Origin: an uncultured Pelagibacteraceae bacterium | GTDB lineage: Bacteria > Pseudomonadota > Alphaproteobacteria > Pelagibacterales > Pelagibacteraceae | DNA length: 50,074 nucleotides | Direction: 5' to 3' | NCBI GenBank assembly: GCA_902572775.1 | Contig: CACGHF010000003.1 | Location: 1-50,074 of the forward strand | Shown: piece by piece, positions 1 to 8,780 of the stretch | How the letters are laid out: every line of letters starts with the position of its first letter | Position numbering within the stretch: position 1 is the stretch's first letter | Position numbers and translations under genes: made by a program | Notes under the pieces: generated by a model | The model's input: only the letters and a program-made list of their open reading frames with translations | What the model was told of the DNA's origin: nothing | Database searches by the model: none

Positions 1-47
1 TTAGACAAAAAAAATTAATATTCAAGGTCTAAATAAAAAAAGGATAT

Positions 48-121
48 GCCTTGGTGGTGAAATAGTATCACGTCGGTTTGTGGATCCGAAGTCATAGGAG
101 CGTAACCTATCCAAGGTACCA
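48..121 (+). tRNA. tRNA-His-like element (anticodon GTG, encoded CCA, A73) abutting hisS; divergent tRNA-His or tRNA mimic
   Basis: Cloverleaf by eye: acceptor GCCTTGG(48-54)/CCAAGGT(111-117), D stem GTGA/TCAC, anticodon stem TCGGT/TCCGA (one T-T mismatch) with loop TTGTGGA, T stem ATAGG/CCTAT, A118 + CCA119-121. D loop AATAGTA lacks GG; T loop AGCGTAA lacks TTC. Confidence 0.75.
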
Positions 122-125
122 AAAA

Positions 126-1520
126 ATGAAACAAGAAAAAAAATTAGTTCCTGGATTACCCTCAGGATTTGAAGATCGTTGGGATAAAAAACTTCTTCTC
201 AAAAAAAAGCTTTTAAAAGCTATTGAGAATAATTTTATTAAATTTGGAGCTGAGGCTTTAGAAACCCCTTCGTTTGAGATAAGTTCAAATATAGGATCTT
301 TTTTGGCAGAAGATGATGCTAATCCTATGTCTGATGTATTCTCGTTTCAGGATGGAGAAAAAAGCATTACTCTTAGGTATGATCTTTCAAGCCCACTAGC
401 TAGATTTGTTGCACAAAATAATCAAGAGCTTCCATCAATCTTTAAAAGGTATGCTATTCAAAATGTCTTTAGAAATGAAAAGGCTGGTAATGGAAGATAC
501 AGAGAATTTATGCAAGCGGATTTTGATATCGTGGGAAATGTTAATCCTGCGCAAGCAAATGCGGAGCTTTGCAATTTAATATCAAGTACTTTGTTAGATT
601 GTGGTCTAAAAAAAGATCAATTTACAATCAACATTAGTAACAGAAAAATAGCTCAAGGATTAATTGACGATTTAAAAATATCAGAAGAAAAGCAAGCAAA
701 AGTAATTAGGGCAATTGATAAATTAGATAAACCAGGTTTTGGTTTAAAAGGTGTTGAAGATCTGCTTAAAAAAGAAAGAAAAGATATAAGTGGTGCAATC
801 ACTAAGGGTGCAGATTTAAACGATGAACAAGCGTCTGAAATACTTAATTTTCTAAAAATTAAAGATTTAAAAGAATTAAAAGAAACATTAAAAAATCCAT
901 TGTCTCAAGAAGGTATAAAGGAATTAGAACAAGTATTTGAAGTATTGGGTTACAGTTCAAATTTAAATCAGGTCAAAACAAATTTTACAATTGTTAGGGG
1001 ATTGGCTTATTATTCAGATTTCATTGTTGAAACAAATCTAAATTTTAAAGTTACAAACAACAAAGGTAAAGAGGTTGATATAGGCAGCATTTGTTCTGGA
1101 GGAGCCTATGCAAAATTAATCTCGAGATTTAAAGGTGTGGATATTCCAGGTACTGGAATTAGTTTTGGAGTTGATCGATTGTTATTTGCTTTGATGCAAT
1201 TAGATCAAATAAAAGTAGATAGTCAAAAACCAGTTTTAGTTTGTGTTATGGATGAAAAATATATTAAAAATTACTATGAAATTTTAGATCTATTAAGAAA
1301 TAATAATATCAATGCTGAAATTTTTTTAGATACAAAGAAAAATTTAGGCAAACAACTAACCTTAGCAAATAAACGTGAGTTGGATGTTGCAATAATATGT
1401 GGTGAAAATGAATTTAATGAAAATACAGTCACTATAAAAAGTCTCAAAGGTGTTAAGGGTGAAAACAATAAAACATTTCCAAAAGAAAATTTAATCGATG
1501 AAGTCAAAAAACTTATCTGA
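126..1520 (+). CDS. hisS: Histidyl-tRNA synthetase
   Basis: Class II aaRS motifs (TLRYDLSSPLARFVAQN, FRNEKAGNGRYREFMQADFDIVG, SICSGGAYAKLI, GTGISFGVDRLLFAL). ATG at 126 preferred; the N-terminus from 78 lies in the tRNA-like element. Confidence 0.95.
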   Translation: MKQEKKLVPGLPSGFEDRWDKKLLLKKKLLKAIENNFIKFGAEALETPSFEISSNIGSFLAEDDANPMSDVFSFQDGEKSITLRYDLSSPLARFVAQNNQELPSIFKRYAIQNVFRNEKAGNGRYREFMQADFDIVGNVNPAQANAELCNLISSTLLDCGLKKDQFTINISNRKIAQGLIDDLKISEEKQAKVIRAIDKLDKPGFGLKGVEDLLKKERKDISGAITKGADLNDEQASEILNFLKIKDLKELKETLKNPLSQEGIKELEQVFEVLGYSSNLNQVKTNFTIVRGLAYYSDFIVETNLNFKVTNNKGKEVDIGSICSGGAYAKLISRFKGVDIPGTGISFGVDRLLFALMQLDQIKVDSQKPVLVCVMDEKYIKNYYEILDLLRNNNINAEIFLDTKKNLGKQLTLANKRELDVAIICGENEFNENTVTIKSLKGVKGENNKTFPKENLIDEVKKLI

Positions 1521-2544
1521 AAACATCCTTAGATCAGTAAAATCTAAGGGTTTTAAATATATTGATTTACCTTCAGTAATTGAAGCTGATCATATTGTGC
1601 AAAGATCAGGTGAAAACTTTAGAAAATTTATATTCGCATTTATTGATCAAAACGGTAGCGAGCTTTGTTTAAGGCCTGATTTAACCATCGTTTCTTGTCT
1701 TAGATATTTAGAAAATAACTTGAGAGGAAAGGAGAAGATTTTTTATAGTGGTCAAGCATATCGAAAATCGCAAAACAAAAAAAATTCTATTATTAGAAAC
1801 CAAGTTGGATTTGAAATCTTAGGGTCAAAAGATGAAAAAAATGATGATAAAGAAATAATTAATACATCTTTAAAAGCTTTAAAAAATTTAAAATATACTT
1901 CAGGTACATTAACAATCGGTAATGTTGAGATTTTTAGATTATTGATTTCAAAATTAGAAATCCCTTCTCGATGGAGATTAAGATTATTAAGACATTTTTG
2001 GCGAGATGAATATTTCAATGACTTATTAAGTCGATTAGAGACAAATGCAGATATTGACCCGACAGAAATAGCTGTGGATAAGAAAAGGTATTTAAATTTA
2101 TTAAAGAAAGATCCATCCACAATGATTGCCGGAAGATCTATTGGAGAAATTTTAAAAAGATTTGATACCAAAATGAAAGATCCTAGAAGGGCAAGCAAAG
2201 GTAAGAAAGTTTCAGCAATTATAAGATCATTTTTGAAAATTAAATGTCCAATCAATAATGCTGCAAAAGAATTAAATAAATTTTTTAAAAAAAATAAAAT
2301 TAATCTTGTTGTAGATCAAAAATATTTTCCAATTTCTTCAAATAAAGTGTCAAAATTAAATGTGATGTTTTCAACATCTTTTGGACGCCAGCTTGAATAC
2401 TATTCAGGGATGGTATTTAAAATTGATATCAAATCTAATTCTAAAATTATTAATTGTTGTGCTGGTGGTCGTTATGATGGATTAATTTCTGATCTCGGTT
2501 CTAAAAAACAAGTTCCAGCAGTTGGGGCTGCATTTAATTTATGA
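1498..2544 (+). CDS. hisZ: ATP phosphoribosyltransferase regulatory subunit
   Basis: HisRS-like paralog (LCLRPDLTIVSCLRYL, GRQLEYYSGMVF, CCAGGRYDGLISDLG) between hisS and hisG. Confidence 0.9.
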   Translation: MKSKNLSENILRSVKSKGFKYIDLPSVIEADHIVQRSGENFRKFIFAFIDQNGSELCLRPDLTIVSCLRYLENNLRGKEKIFYSGQAYRKSQNKKNSIIRNQVGFEILGSKDEKNDDKEIINTSLKALKNLKYTSGTLTIGNVEIFRLLISKLEIPSRWRLRLLRHFWRDEYFNDLLSRLETNADIDPTEIAVDKKRYLNLLKKDPSTMIAGRSIGEILKRFDTKMKDPRRASKGKKVSAIIRSFLKIKCPINNAAKELNKFFKKNKINLVVDQKYFPISSNKVSKLNVMFSTSFGRQLEYYSGMVFKIDIKSNSKIINCCAGGRYDGLISDLGSKKQVPAVGAAFNL

Positions 2545-3233
2545 AAGACCTAATTAAAATTGGAATTCCAAGTAAAGGTAGACTTCGAAAAGATGTGTTA
2601 AACATTTTTAAAAAAAATAAATTAAAATTAATCTCAAGTAGAGGAGATCGTGATCTAATTGGATCTATTAAAGGAAAGCAAAATATTGAAATTATTTATT
2701 TACACGCACGTGAAATAATAGAGCAACTAGCAGGCAAATCACTCGACCTAGGTTTTTCAGGATTAGATTTGTTAAAAGAAAGTGAAATTAATATTCAAAA
2801 TAACATTAAAATTTTTAAAAAATATCCTTATGGGCAAGCAACACTTGTTGTGGCTATCCCAACAGATTTTATAGATATATTCAGCATGGCAGACCTTGAA
2901 GAAGTAGCCTTTGAGTTTAAAGATAAAAAGAAAAAGCGATTAAGAGTTGCAACTAAATATCCAAATTTAACACGTGAATTTTTTTATAGCAAAGGAGTTA
3001 CTCAGTTTTCTATTGTTAAATCAATTGGCAGTACTGAGATAGCACCATATACAGGCAGTTCTGAGGTTATAACAGATATTACTAGTACAGGTTCAACCCT
3101 TGCAGCTAATAATTTGAGAATTATTAATGATGGATATATTTTAAAATCTGAACTTTGTATGATGGTTGCAAAATCATCTCTTCAGAATAAAAAATTGCAA
3201 AAATTAGCTAAATTACTTTCGACCAAATATTAA
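2541..3233 (+). CDS. hisG: ATP phosphoribosyltransferase catalytic subunit, short form
   Basis: IGIPSKGRLRKDV, LDLGFSGLDLL, RVATKYPNLTREFF, TGSSEVITDITSTGSTLAANNL. Confidence 0.95.
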   Translation: MKDLIKIGIPSKGRLRKDVLNIFKKNKLKLISSRGDRDLIGSIKGKQNIEIIYLHAREIIEQLAGKSLDLGFSGLDLLKESEINIQNNIKIFKKYPYGQATLVVAIPTDFIDIFSMADLEEVAFEFKDKKKKRLRVATKYPNLTREFFYSKGVTQFSIVKSIGSTEIAPYTGSSEVITDITSTGSTLAANNLRIINDGYILKSELCMMVAKSSLQNKKLQKLAKLLSTKY

Positions 3234-3347
3234 ATCTTTCCAGTAAATAAGAATTATTTTTATAATATCTAGATTTCTAACCACTGCGTATATAGTCACT
3301 ATGGCCCCAATAATTAGAAGTATTTTAAGTAGAAAGAATATTTCCAT
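3213..3347 (-). CDS. Small membrane protein, 44 aa
   Basis: Read by eye: MEIFFLLKILLIIGAIVTIYAVVRNLDIIKIILIYWKDLIFGRK*. Overlaps hisG 3' end by 21 nt. Confidence 0.4.
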   Translation of the reverse strand: MEIFFLLKILLIIGAIVTIYAVVRNLDIIKIILIYWKDLIFGRK

Positions 3348-3391
3348 AAATTAAGTTAATTTTATAATCATTATTAGATTTTTAAAATGAT

Positions 3392-3706
3392 TTATTTTTT
3401 TGTTTTTGTTTCTTCTTCAACTAATTCTTTATTATCAAAATACTCACTGATAACTTGATGAAATAGTATTAAACCCAACATTATAATTAAGAAAATTCCG
3501 CCTTTTATTAAATAAAAGTTTTCAAGAAATATACCAGAAGATAGAAATAACGGCCCACCAATTCCAAAAGACCAAACGAGGTTCATTGCAAAATTGGGTG
3601 TTTTCCCATCCTTACCAAAAATAAAAAAAATAAAGATTGCAAACAAAAGGATAGTTCCCTTCATTAATAAAATTATTGAGCTTAAAATAAATGGGGTTAC
3701 AGTCAT
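3392..3706 (-). CDS. Small multi-TM membrane protein, 104 aa
   Basis: Several hydrophobic segments; ATGA overlap with the 58-aa ORF upstream. Confidence 0.6.
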   Translation of the reverse strand: MTVTPFILSSIILLMKGTILLFAIFIFFIFGKDGKTPNFAMNLVWSFGIGGPLFLSSGIFLENFYLIKGGIFLIIMLGLILFHQVISEYFDNKELVEEETKTKK

Positions 3707-3879
3707 TTATAGTTTTTAATTTGTTTTCTTTGTTTCATTATTACTATTAATAAAAATAAAAGGATTAAAGGATAGAGTAAGATAAATATGATAATATTAA
3801 TAAGTTCGTAACTAGTACCAGTGAGTTTAGCTAGCCAAACAAGAATATCAACACACAAGTAAAATATATAATCTACCAT
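3703..3879 (-). CDS. Small membrane protein, 58 aa
   Basis: Read by eye: MVDYIFYLCVDILVWLAKLTGTSYELINIIIFILLYPLILLFLLIVIMKQRKQIKNYK*. Overlaps the next ORF by 4 nt. Confidence 0.55.
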   Translation of the reverse strand: MVDYIFYLCVDILVWLAKLTGTSYELINIIIFILLYPLILLFLLIVIMKQRKQIKNYK

Positions 3880-3886
3880 ATACCTA

Positions 3887-3916
3887 TATGTGTTTTTTTA
3901 CGGAATTTGTGCCAAA
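3887..3916 (-). promoter_or_regulatory. Promoter-like motif TTTGGCA-N17-CACATA
   Basis: Minus strand: TTTGGCA CAAATTCCGTAAAAAAA CACATA, 7 nt before ATG of the 58-aa ORF. Confidence 0.5.
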
Positions 3917-4753
3917 TTATTTTTTCCAACCATAATCAGTTACAAAATAATTTTTATTTAAATACTCATAAATATTTTCATAAAGTATTTTAATTATAAT
4001 TTTTGTTAGAATATCTTCATCAGTTCTTAACTCTAACATTCTTGGTAGTTTTTCTCTTGAATTTACTTTTTGAACAGCGCTTTGACGTATGGTGTTTTGA
4101 TCCTCAGAGTATTTATTAAAAATTTTTTCTTCATTTTTTTTTATAAAACTTAATAGATAATTTTTTTTAACAACTTTTATTTTTCTTAGTGCCTGAAATT
4201 CAAATTGTCTTACTCTTTCTCTAGTAACATCTAAAGCTGTACCTATTTCTTGTAGTGTTTTATTTTTCCAGAAACGGTCGTGTAATATTGAATATTCTTT
4301 ATCATTCAATAAATCTTTAATTTCACCTAATAAAGACTCAGTATCTACTTGTAATTCATCAATTTCTTTTTCTTTTAAAATTTTAATTTTTTCTTCTAAG
4401 TTTTCAGGAGGCCAATTTTCAATATATGTGTTAAAATTAAGTTTATAAAAATCTAATAATTCTCTTAGCTCTGTTAATGATTTTACTCCAAAATTTTGAG
4501 ATTTAAGTAAGTATTGCTCCGATAATTGAATTAAATCACCAATATTTTTAACATTTTCATTTTTAAGACAATTAAAAGTTCTAACGCTGAGATTTAGAGA
4601 TTCTATTGGTTTTATTAAGACTTCTAAATTTTCATTAAGATAACTTTCGACAGAGCTATTTTTTTTTATATTTTTGTATTTTTCTAATTCTTTTCGTAAA
4701 TATTCATTTTCATTTTTTAATTTTTCGATTTTATAATCTTTATCGTTGTTCAT
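3917..4753 (-). CDS. Chimera: coiled coil + RNA polymerase alpha-CTD + sigma-70 region 4-like HTH
   Basis: LIKPIESLNLSVRTFNCLKNENVKNIGDLIQLSEQYLLKSQNFGVKSLTELRELL...ENWPPENL matches RpoA CTD; EYSILHDRFWKNKTLQEIGTALDVTRERVRQFEFQALRKIK matches sigma region 4. Confidence 0.85.
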   Translation of the reverse strand: MNNDKDYKIEKLKNENEYLRKELEKYKNIKKNSSVESYLNENLEVLIKPIESLNLSVRTFNCLKNENVKNIGDLIQLSEQYLLKSQNFGVKSLTELRELLDFYKLNFNTYIENWPPENLEEKIKILKEKEIDELQVDTESLLGEIKDLLNDKEYSILHDRFWKNKTLQEIGTALDVTRERVRQFEFQALRKIKVVKKNYLLSFIKKNEEKIFNKYSEDQNTIRQSAVQKVNSREKLPRMLELRTDEDILTKIIIKILYENIYEYLNKNYFVTDYGWKK

Positions 4754-4756
4754 TGG

Positions 4757-6856
4757 TTATTTAGATTTTTTAATACTTACAACGTTATCTTCTGTTTCAA
4801 AGTATAATTGATCATGAATATATTTTGGCCCAAGATTTGCTAGTTTTTCCAATGTTTCATCTCTATTAATTCGCTTTATTAACCATCTTTTTAACCACGC
4901 TGATGTAATGTTTTCTGCTTTTGAGGATGTGATATTGGAAAAATTCTTTTTTTGATCAATAATTTTTTTCAAAATATTTTTCTCATGAAAAAAAATATAG
5001 TTTTTTCTTTGCATAGAATGTGCAAAAAAAGTATCAAGCTGAATATTTGATTTAGAATTATCAAGCAAGCAATCTATTCCAACTCTTGCTTTTCTTAGTT
5101 TTGGAGAAGTTCCCTCACCAAATTTATGATTTACCTCAACATATTTAAGTTTTTTAAGAGTTAAAATACCAAGTAATTTTGAGGTCTCATTACTAAAATG
5201 GTAAACACCTTGGCCTTTAGTTTTTTGTGATTGTTTGTTTTTTTTTGCTTCACTCCAAATCACATCTGTTTCAAGTTCCGGATAATCTTTTTTTAAAAAT
5301 TTTATTTTATTATACTGTGAAGATGCAACTCCATACAGACTTGTAGTTGTTAAGCACATTAAATTAGCATCTCTGTAAACAGCTTTACCTTTACTGCTAG
5401 ATGCAATTATTGAGGGGAACTTATATTTTTTTCCATTATATCTAGACTTGAACAAGGTTCTAACCTCAGTACTTCCCATCAGAGCAGCTATAAGTTTTCC
5501 TCCTATCAATTCATTATAAGGAGCTACAGCACCACATACACCAAGATCCATTATATTTTCAGCGAGGGCTTTAGTTTTTATTTCTCTTAAGGCAGCTGAA
5601 ATTAGTTCATTACCTTTTTTATTAGATGGGTGAATCAGGGTAGCATATCCTCTTGCTGGATCTTTCTGGATTTTAACCTCATTAAAAGCTTTTCTTATTT
5701 CTAAAAATTTTGAAAGTTTGATCGCTCTCTTTTTTTTAAAAACTGCTTCTTCCGACTCTTTCATCCAATCTTCAGGCTCAAAACTAGAAATTTTTGGTGG
5801 TTTTTTCTTTTCATTTTTTAAGTCACTTTTACGTCTGTTAAACTCGTCTTCATAAATTTGTTTAAGTTTTTTAATTACATCTTCGTTAGGCTCTTTAACT
5901 AATTTAGAATTTAAAAAATCAAAATCATCACTTCTAATATTATCGATTTGTTCATTTAAACAATCGACCATAGCTTTTACTAAAAAATCTATTTCAATTT
6001 CTTTTGAATAAATTTTCTTTCTTATAGTTGCTTCATCCGTCCATCCAATAGCATCTTCTCTTGCTTCATCTGCAAGAGCAGCACTTCTGAGCATAGCAAT
6101 TCCCATAATTGGTTTATTAGGCCTTGCAGCATTTCTAATTAAAATTGGAAAACTTTTTCCAGGAACAGATTTATATTCATTAGACCATGTAAGCCTGAAA
6201 TATTTCCATATATCTCCTAATCTAAGGCCAGTATATGGACAATTATTTTGCTCCTCTCTAAATAGTGGATCTTCAGGATAACAAATAACTATTTCAGGAT
6301 TAATGATTTTTTTAAGTAGTGAGATTTTTTTTTCCTCATCTAGTTGAGAAATGTCCTTAAAAATTTCAGCTAGTTCTTTACCATTATCAATTAGATCTAA
6401 TATTGATTTTTCCTCATTCCCAATTTTCCTAGGTTTCTCCATTCGTTGAATAAATCTTTGTATTTCAACACTTTTCATGTGCTTGTCCCTATTAATTTTT
6501 TGGACACGCCTCATTTTTTCTTTAGTTTCTTCTAAATTATTCCCAGTAAAGGCAGTTGAATAATCTGGCTTTGAAATTAAAAACCCTTCAAGACCTAAGC
6601 CTACATGCCAACCACCAGCAAGTAGATCAGCTAATAAAGAGCAACACGCTTGAAAAGAAATATTCTCTTTATTAAATTTCATGAAAAACGACTCATGTTC
6701 ATCTAAAGATATTTTATTAAAAATAGTAATCTGACTCTCAAGATCTTTGATTAAATCTTGAGAGTTATTATTATCTACGAATATCTTTCTTATTAACCTT
6801 AAACTGTGAGGGCTTAAGTTTGGAACAAAAGTGCTATACTTTTCTGTTTTCACCAC
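4757..6856 (-). CDS. DUF4338/Druantia DruA-like protein, 699 aa
   Basis: LGVCGAVAPYNELIGGKLIAALMGSTEVRTLFKSRYNG, LTTTSLYGVASSQYNKIKF, FGEGTSPKLRKARVGI resemble the long DUF4338 family from memory. GTG start overlaps the upstream TAG stop. Confidence 0.65.
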   Translation of the reverse strand: MVKTEKYSTFVPNLSPHSLRLIRKIFVDNNNSQDLIKDLESQITIFNKISLDEHESFFMKFNKENISFQACCSLLADLLAGGWHVGLGLEGFLISKPDYSTAFTGNNLEETKEKMRRVQKINRDKHMKSVEIQRFIQRMEKPRKIGNEEKSILDLIDNGKELAEIFKDISQLDEEKKISLLKKIINPEIVICYPEDPLFREEQNNCPYTGLRLGDIWKYFRLTWSNEYKSVPGKSFPILIRNAARPNKPIMGIAMLRSAALADEAREDAIGWTDEATIRKKIYSKEIEIDFLVKAMVDCLNEQIDNIRSDDFDFLNSKLVKEPNEDVIKKLKQIYEDEFNRRKSDLKNEKKKPPKISSFEPEDWMKESEEAVFKKKRAIKLSKFLEIRKAFNEVKIQKDPARGYATLIHPSNKKGNELISAALREIKTKALAENIMDLGVCGAVAPYNELIGGKLIAALMGSTEVRTLFKSRYNGKKYKFPSIIASSSKGKAVYRDANLMCLTTTSLYGVASSQYNKIKFLKKDYPELETDVIWSEAKKNKQSQKTKGQGVYHFSNETSKLLGILTLKKLKYVEVNHKFGEGTSPKLRKARVGIDCLLDNSKSNIQLDTFFAHSMQRKNYIFFHEKNILKKIIDQKKNFSNITSSKAENITSAWLKRWLIKRINRDETLEKLANLGPKYIHDQLYFETEDNVVSIKKSK

Positions 6857-8734
6857 TAATTTACTTTAGCATCACTACCTGGATCTGGTAATTCATCATC
6901 CATATTATCGATTGGATCTGGATCATCTTTTCTAGCTTCAGCTCTCTGTCTTGCAACAGTTTTTAAATGATCTCCCAAATCATTCATAAAATTATTTATA
7001 AAGTCTTGGTGATCTTCGGTATGTTTATAAAATAATTGAGCAAACATTAATAAAAAAGTTTCCCACCCTTGTCTAGAATCATTATTTGATCCAGGACCCA
7101 TATAAAAGTTTTTATAAAAACTGTGATCCATATTGATAATTACCTCTACAGTATCACCATGTTCATCAAATTTTATAAAATCATTATGTTTACCTAGCTT
7201 ATCCTCACTAAATTTAGTAGGTCTATCTTTATAAATATCCTCATAATCTTTAGCTGCTTGTTCAACTGATATATTTTTCTTTTCAGAAATTTCTTTTATC
7301 TTAGCATTTTTTCTAGCATCAGCTTTTTCCTTACGTTCTTGATAATCGGGAGTTGCTTTGGTTGTTCCCATCAACAAATTTGCAGTTTCTGCATCAATTT
7401 CAGACTCTCTCTTTTGAGTTTCATCTTCTTTGGGTCCTTCTTGTAATTTAGCTTTAAGAACACCTCCTTCTTCACCAAAATCTTTTTCTATTTGATTAAG
7501 ATGTCTAAATATTCCAGTTGCATCTAATGTTTCTAAAAATCTTTCATTTGGAATTATTTGTTGTTTAGAAGTGTTAACAGCGAAATGTTCATCTAATACT
7601 GGTGGAAAATTAATTTCACACTTCCAATATCTACTGTTATTTCCAACACTTATCCTGCCACCAAAGTTTTTTACTACATCCATACGTCTTCCTAACCTTC
7701 TAAAGACTATTCCATGGTTTTTTTGTGAAACTCTCCATCGCTGACTCTTTTTATCTGGTCCTCGTGTAATTTTTCCCTTTATGTAAGCCTTTTCAACATC
7801 TGGTTCATCTGACTCATTTCTTACAAAAAATAATGCAGGTAATCTTGACCATCTTATTTGAATTTCATGAGTATTACCCTCTTCATCTTTTATTTCAGAG
7901 GTCATTTCATGATAGTGATCGTCAGAAACTTTTAAATTATTCATAGAAGAATCTTCATATCCAAGCATACCAGGAGTAGCAAAACATGGATCAACAGGCT
8001 TCACCTCTTGATTATCTACAAACATTTTTGTTGTATTTAATAATTTAAAATAAGTTTGACCAAAGTCATCCATTAAGTTGTGTTTTAATGTGTTAATGCT
8101 AGTGGGTGAAATTTTATCTAATTCTTCGTAATGAATAATTGTTCCACTTTCTAACTTTTCAGCAACTAAGTTTTTTCCTTCAAATGATTTAATAAATTTT
8201 GGTAAATCGCATTTTTCAGGAACTGATCTAATATCATCTAAACTTGGTTTATCTGTTGTTTCAAGTTGGGTAATATCAAATATAATTTTGTGCCAATCAC
8301 CACCTTTAACTTTAGAGTAGATAGTATATTTTTTTGCTATACTAAGAGAGGCTGATGGTAAACCATATCCATATTTACCAAAACCTTTTCTAGAACCTTG
8401 TCTATGAGTTCCACCCCATGTAACAGCAACTGAAAGCATATCTTTCACCATTCCATGACCATCATCATATATAACCAATTCGTCAATTTTATTACTTGTG
8501 CCAATTAGTTCATAATGAATATTTCTTGCACCTGCTTGAAACGAGTTATCATTAATTTCATTTAAAGCGTATGCAGTATCTTTATAACCAAGATCTCTAA
8601 TACCTTTTAAGAAAGCTTCAACAAGTACAACACCTTGAATTCCACTTGCACCACCTTGTTTGATGAAATCCAATTGTTCTTTTAATTCTGGATTTTCGAT
8701 AAATTCTTTTTGTAATTCTAATTCTGTTTTCATA
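6856..8734 (-). CDS. GHKL (HSP90/histidine-kinase-like) ATPase
   Basis: N box ALNEINDNSFQAGA, G1 box YDDGHGM, GFGKYGYGLPSASLSIAKK. ATG at 8734 has AAAGGA upstream and is preferred to 8766, which lies in a hairpin. Confidence 0.8.
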
Positions 8735-8750
8735 ATTTTCCTTTGTTGTG

Positions 8751-8772
8751 GAGGGTGGAATTCCACCCTCCG
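8751..8772 (-). promoter_or_regulatory. GC-rich perfect palindrome/intercistronic hairpin
   Basis: GGAGGGTGGAATTCCACCCTCC, between the sigma-like gene stop (8781) and the GHKL start (8734). Confidence 0.7.
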
Positions 8773-8780
8773 TTAGTTTA

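Noticed and set aside
1-32. TTAGAC...GTCTAA inverted repeat at the window edge
   Set aside because: Only 6 bp with a 20-nt A-rich loop at the truncated edge; cannot be interpreted.
78-125. N-terminal 16 codons of ORF 78-1520
   Set aside because: Lie in the tRNA-His-like element; hisS homology starts at MKQEKKLVPGLPSGFED (126).
1274-2255. Antisense ORFs 1274-1507 and 1752-2255 and similar track entries opposite housekeeping genes (e.g. 36505-36813, 42586-42882, 46989-47327, 47561-47872)
   Set aside because: Opposite strongly supported conserved CDSs; no recognisable domains.
8735-8766. Upstream start of the GHKL ORF (MEFHPPQQRKI)
   Set aside because: That start codon is inside the palindromic hairpin; ATG at 8734 has a good SD-like AAAGGA.
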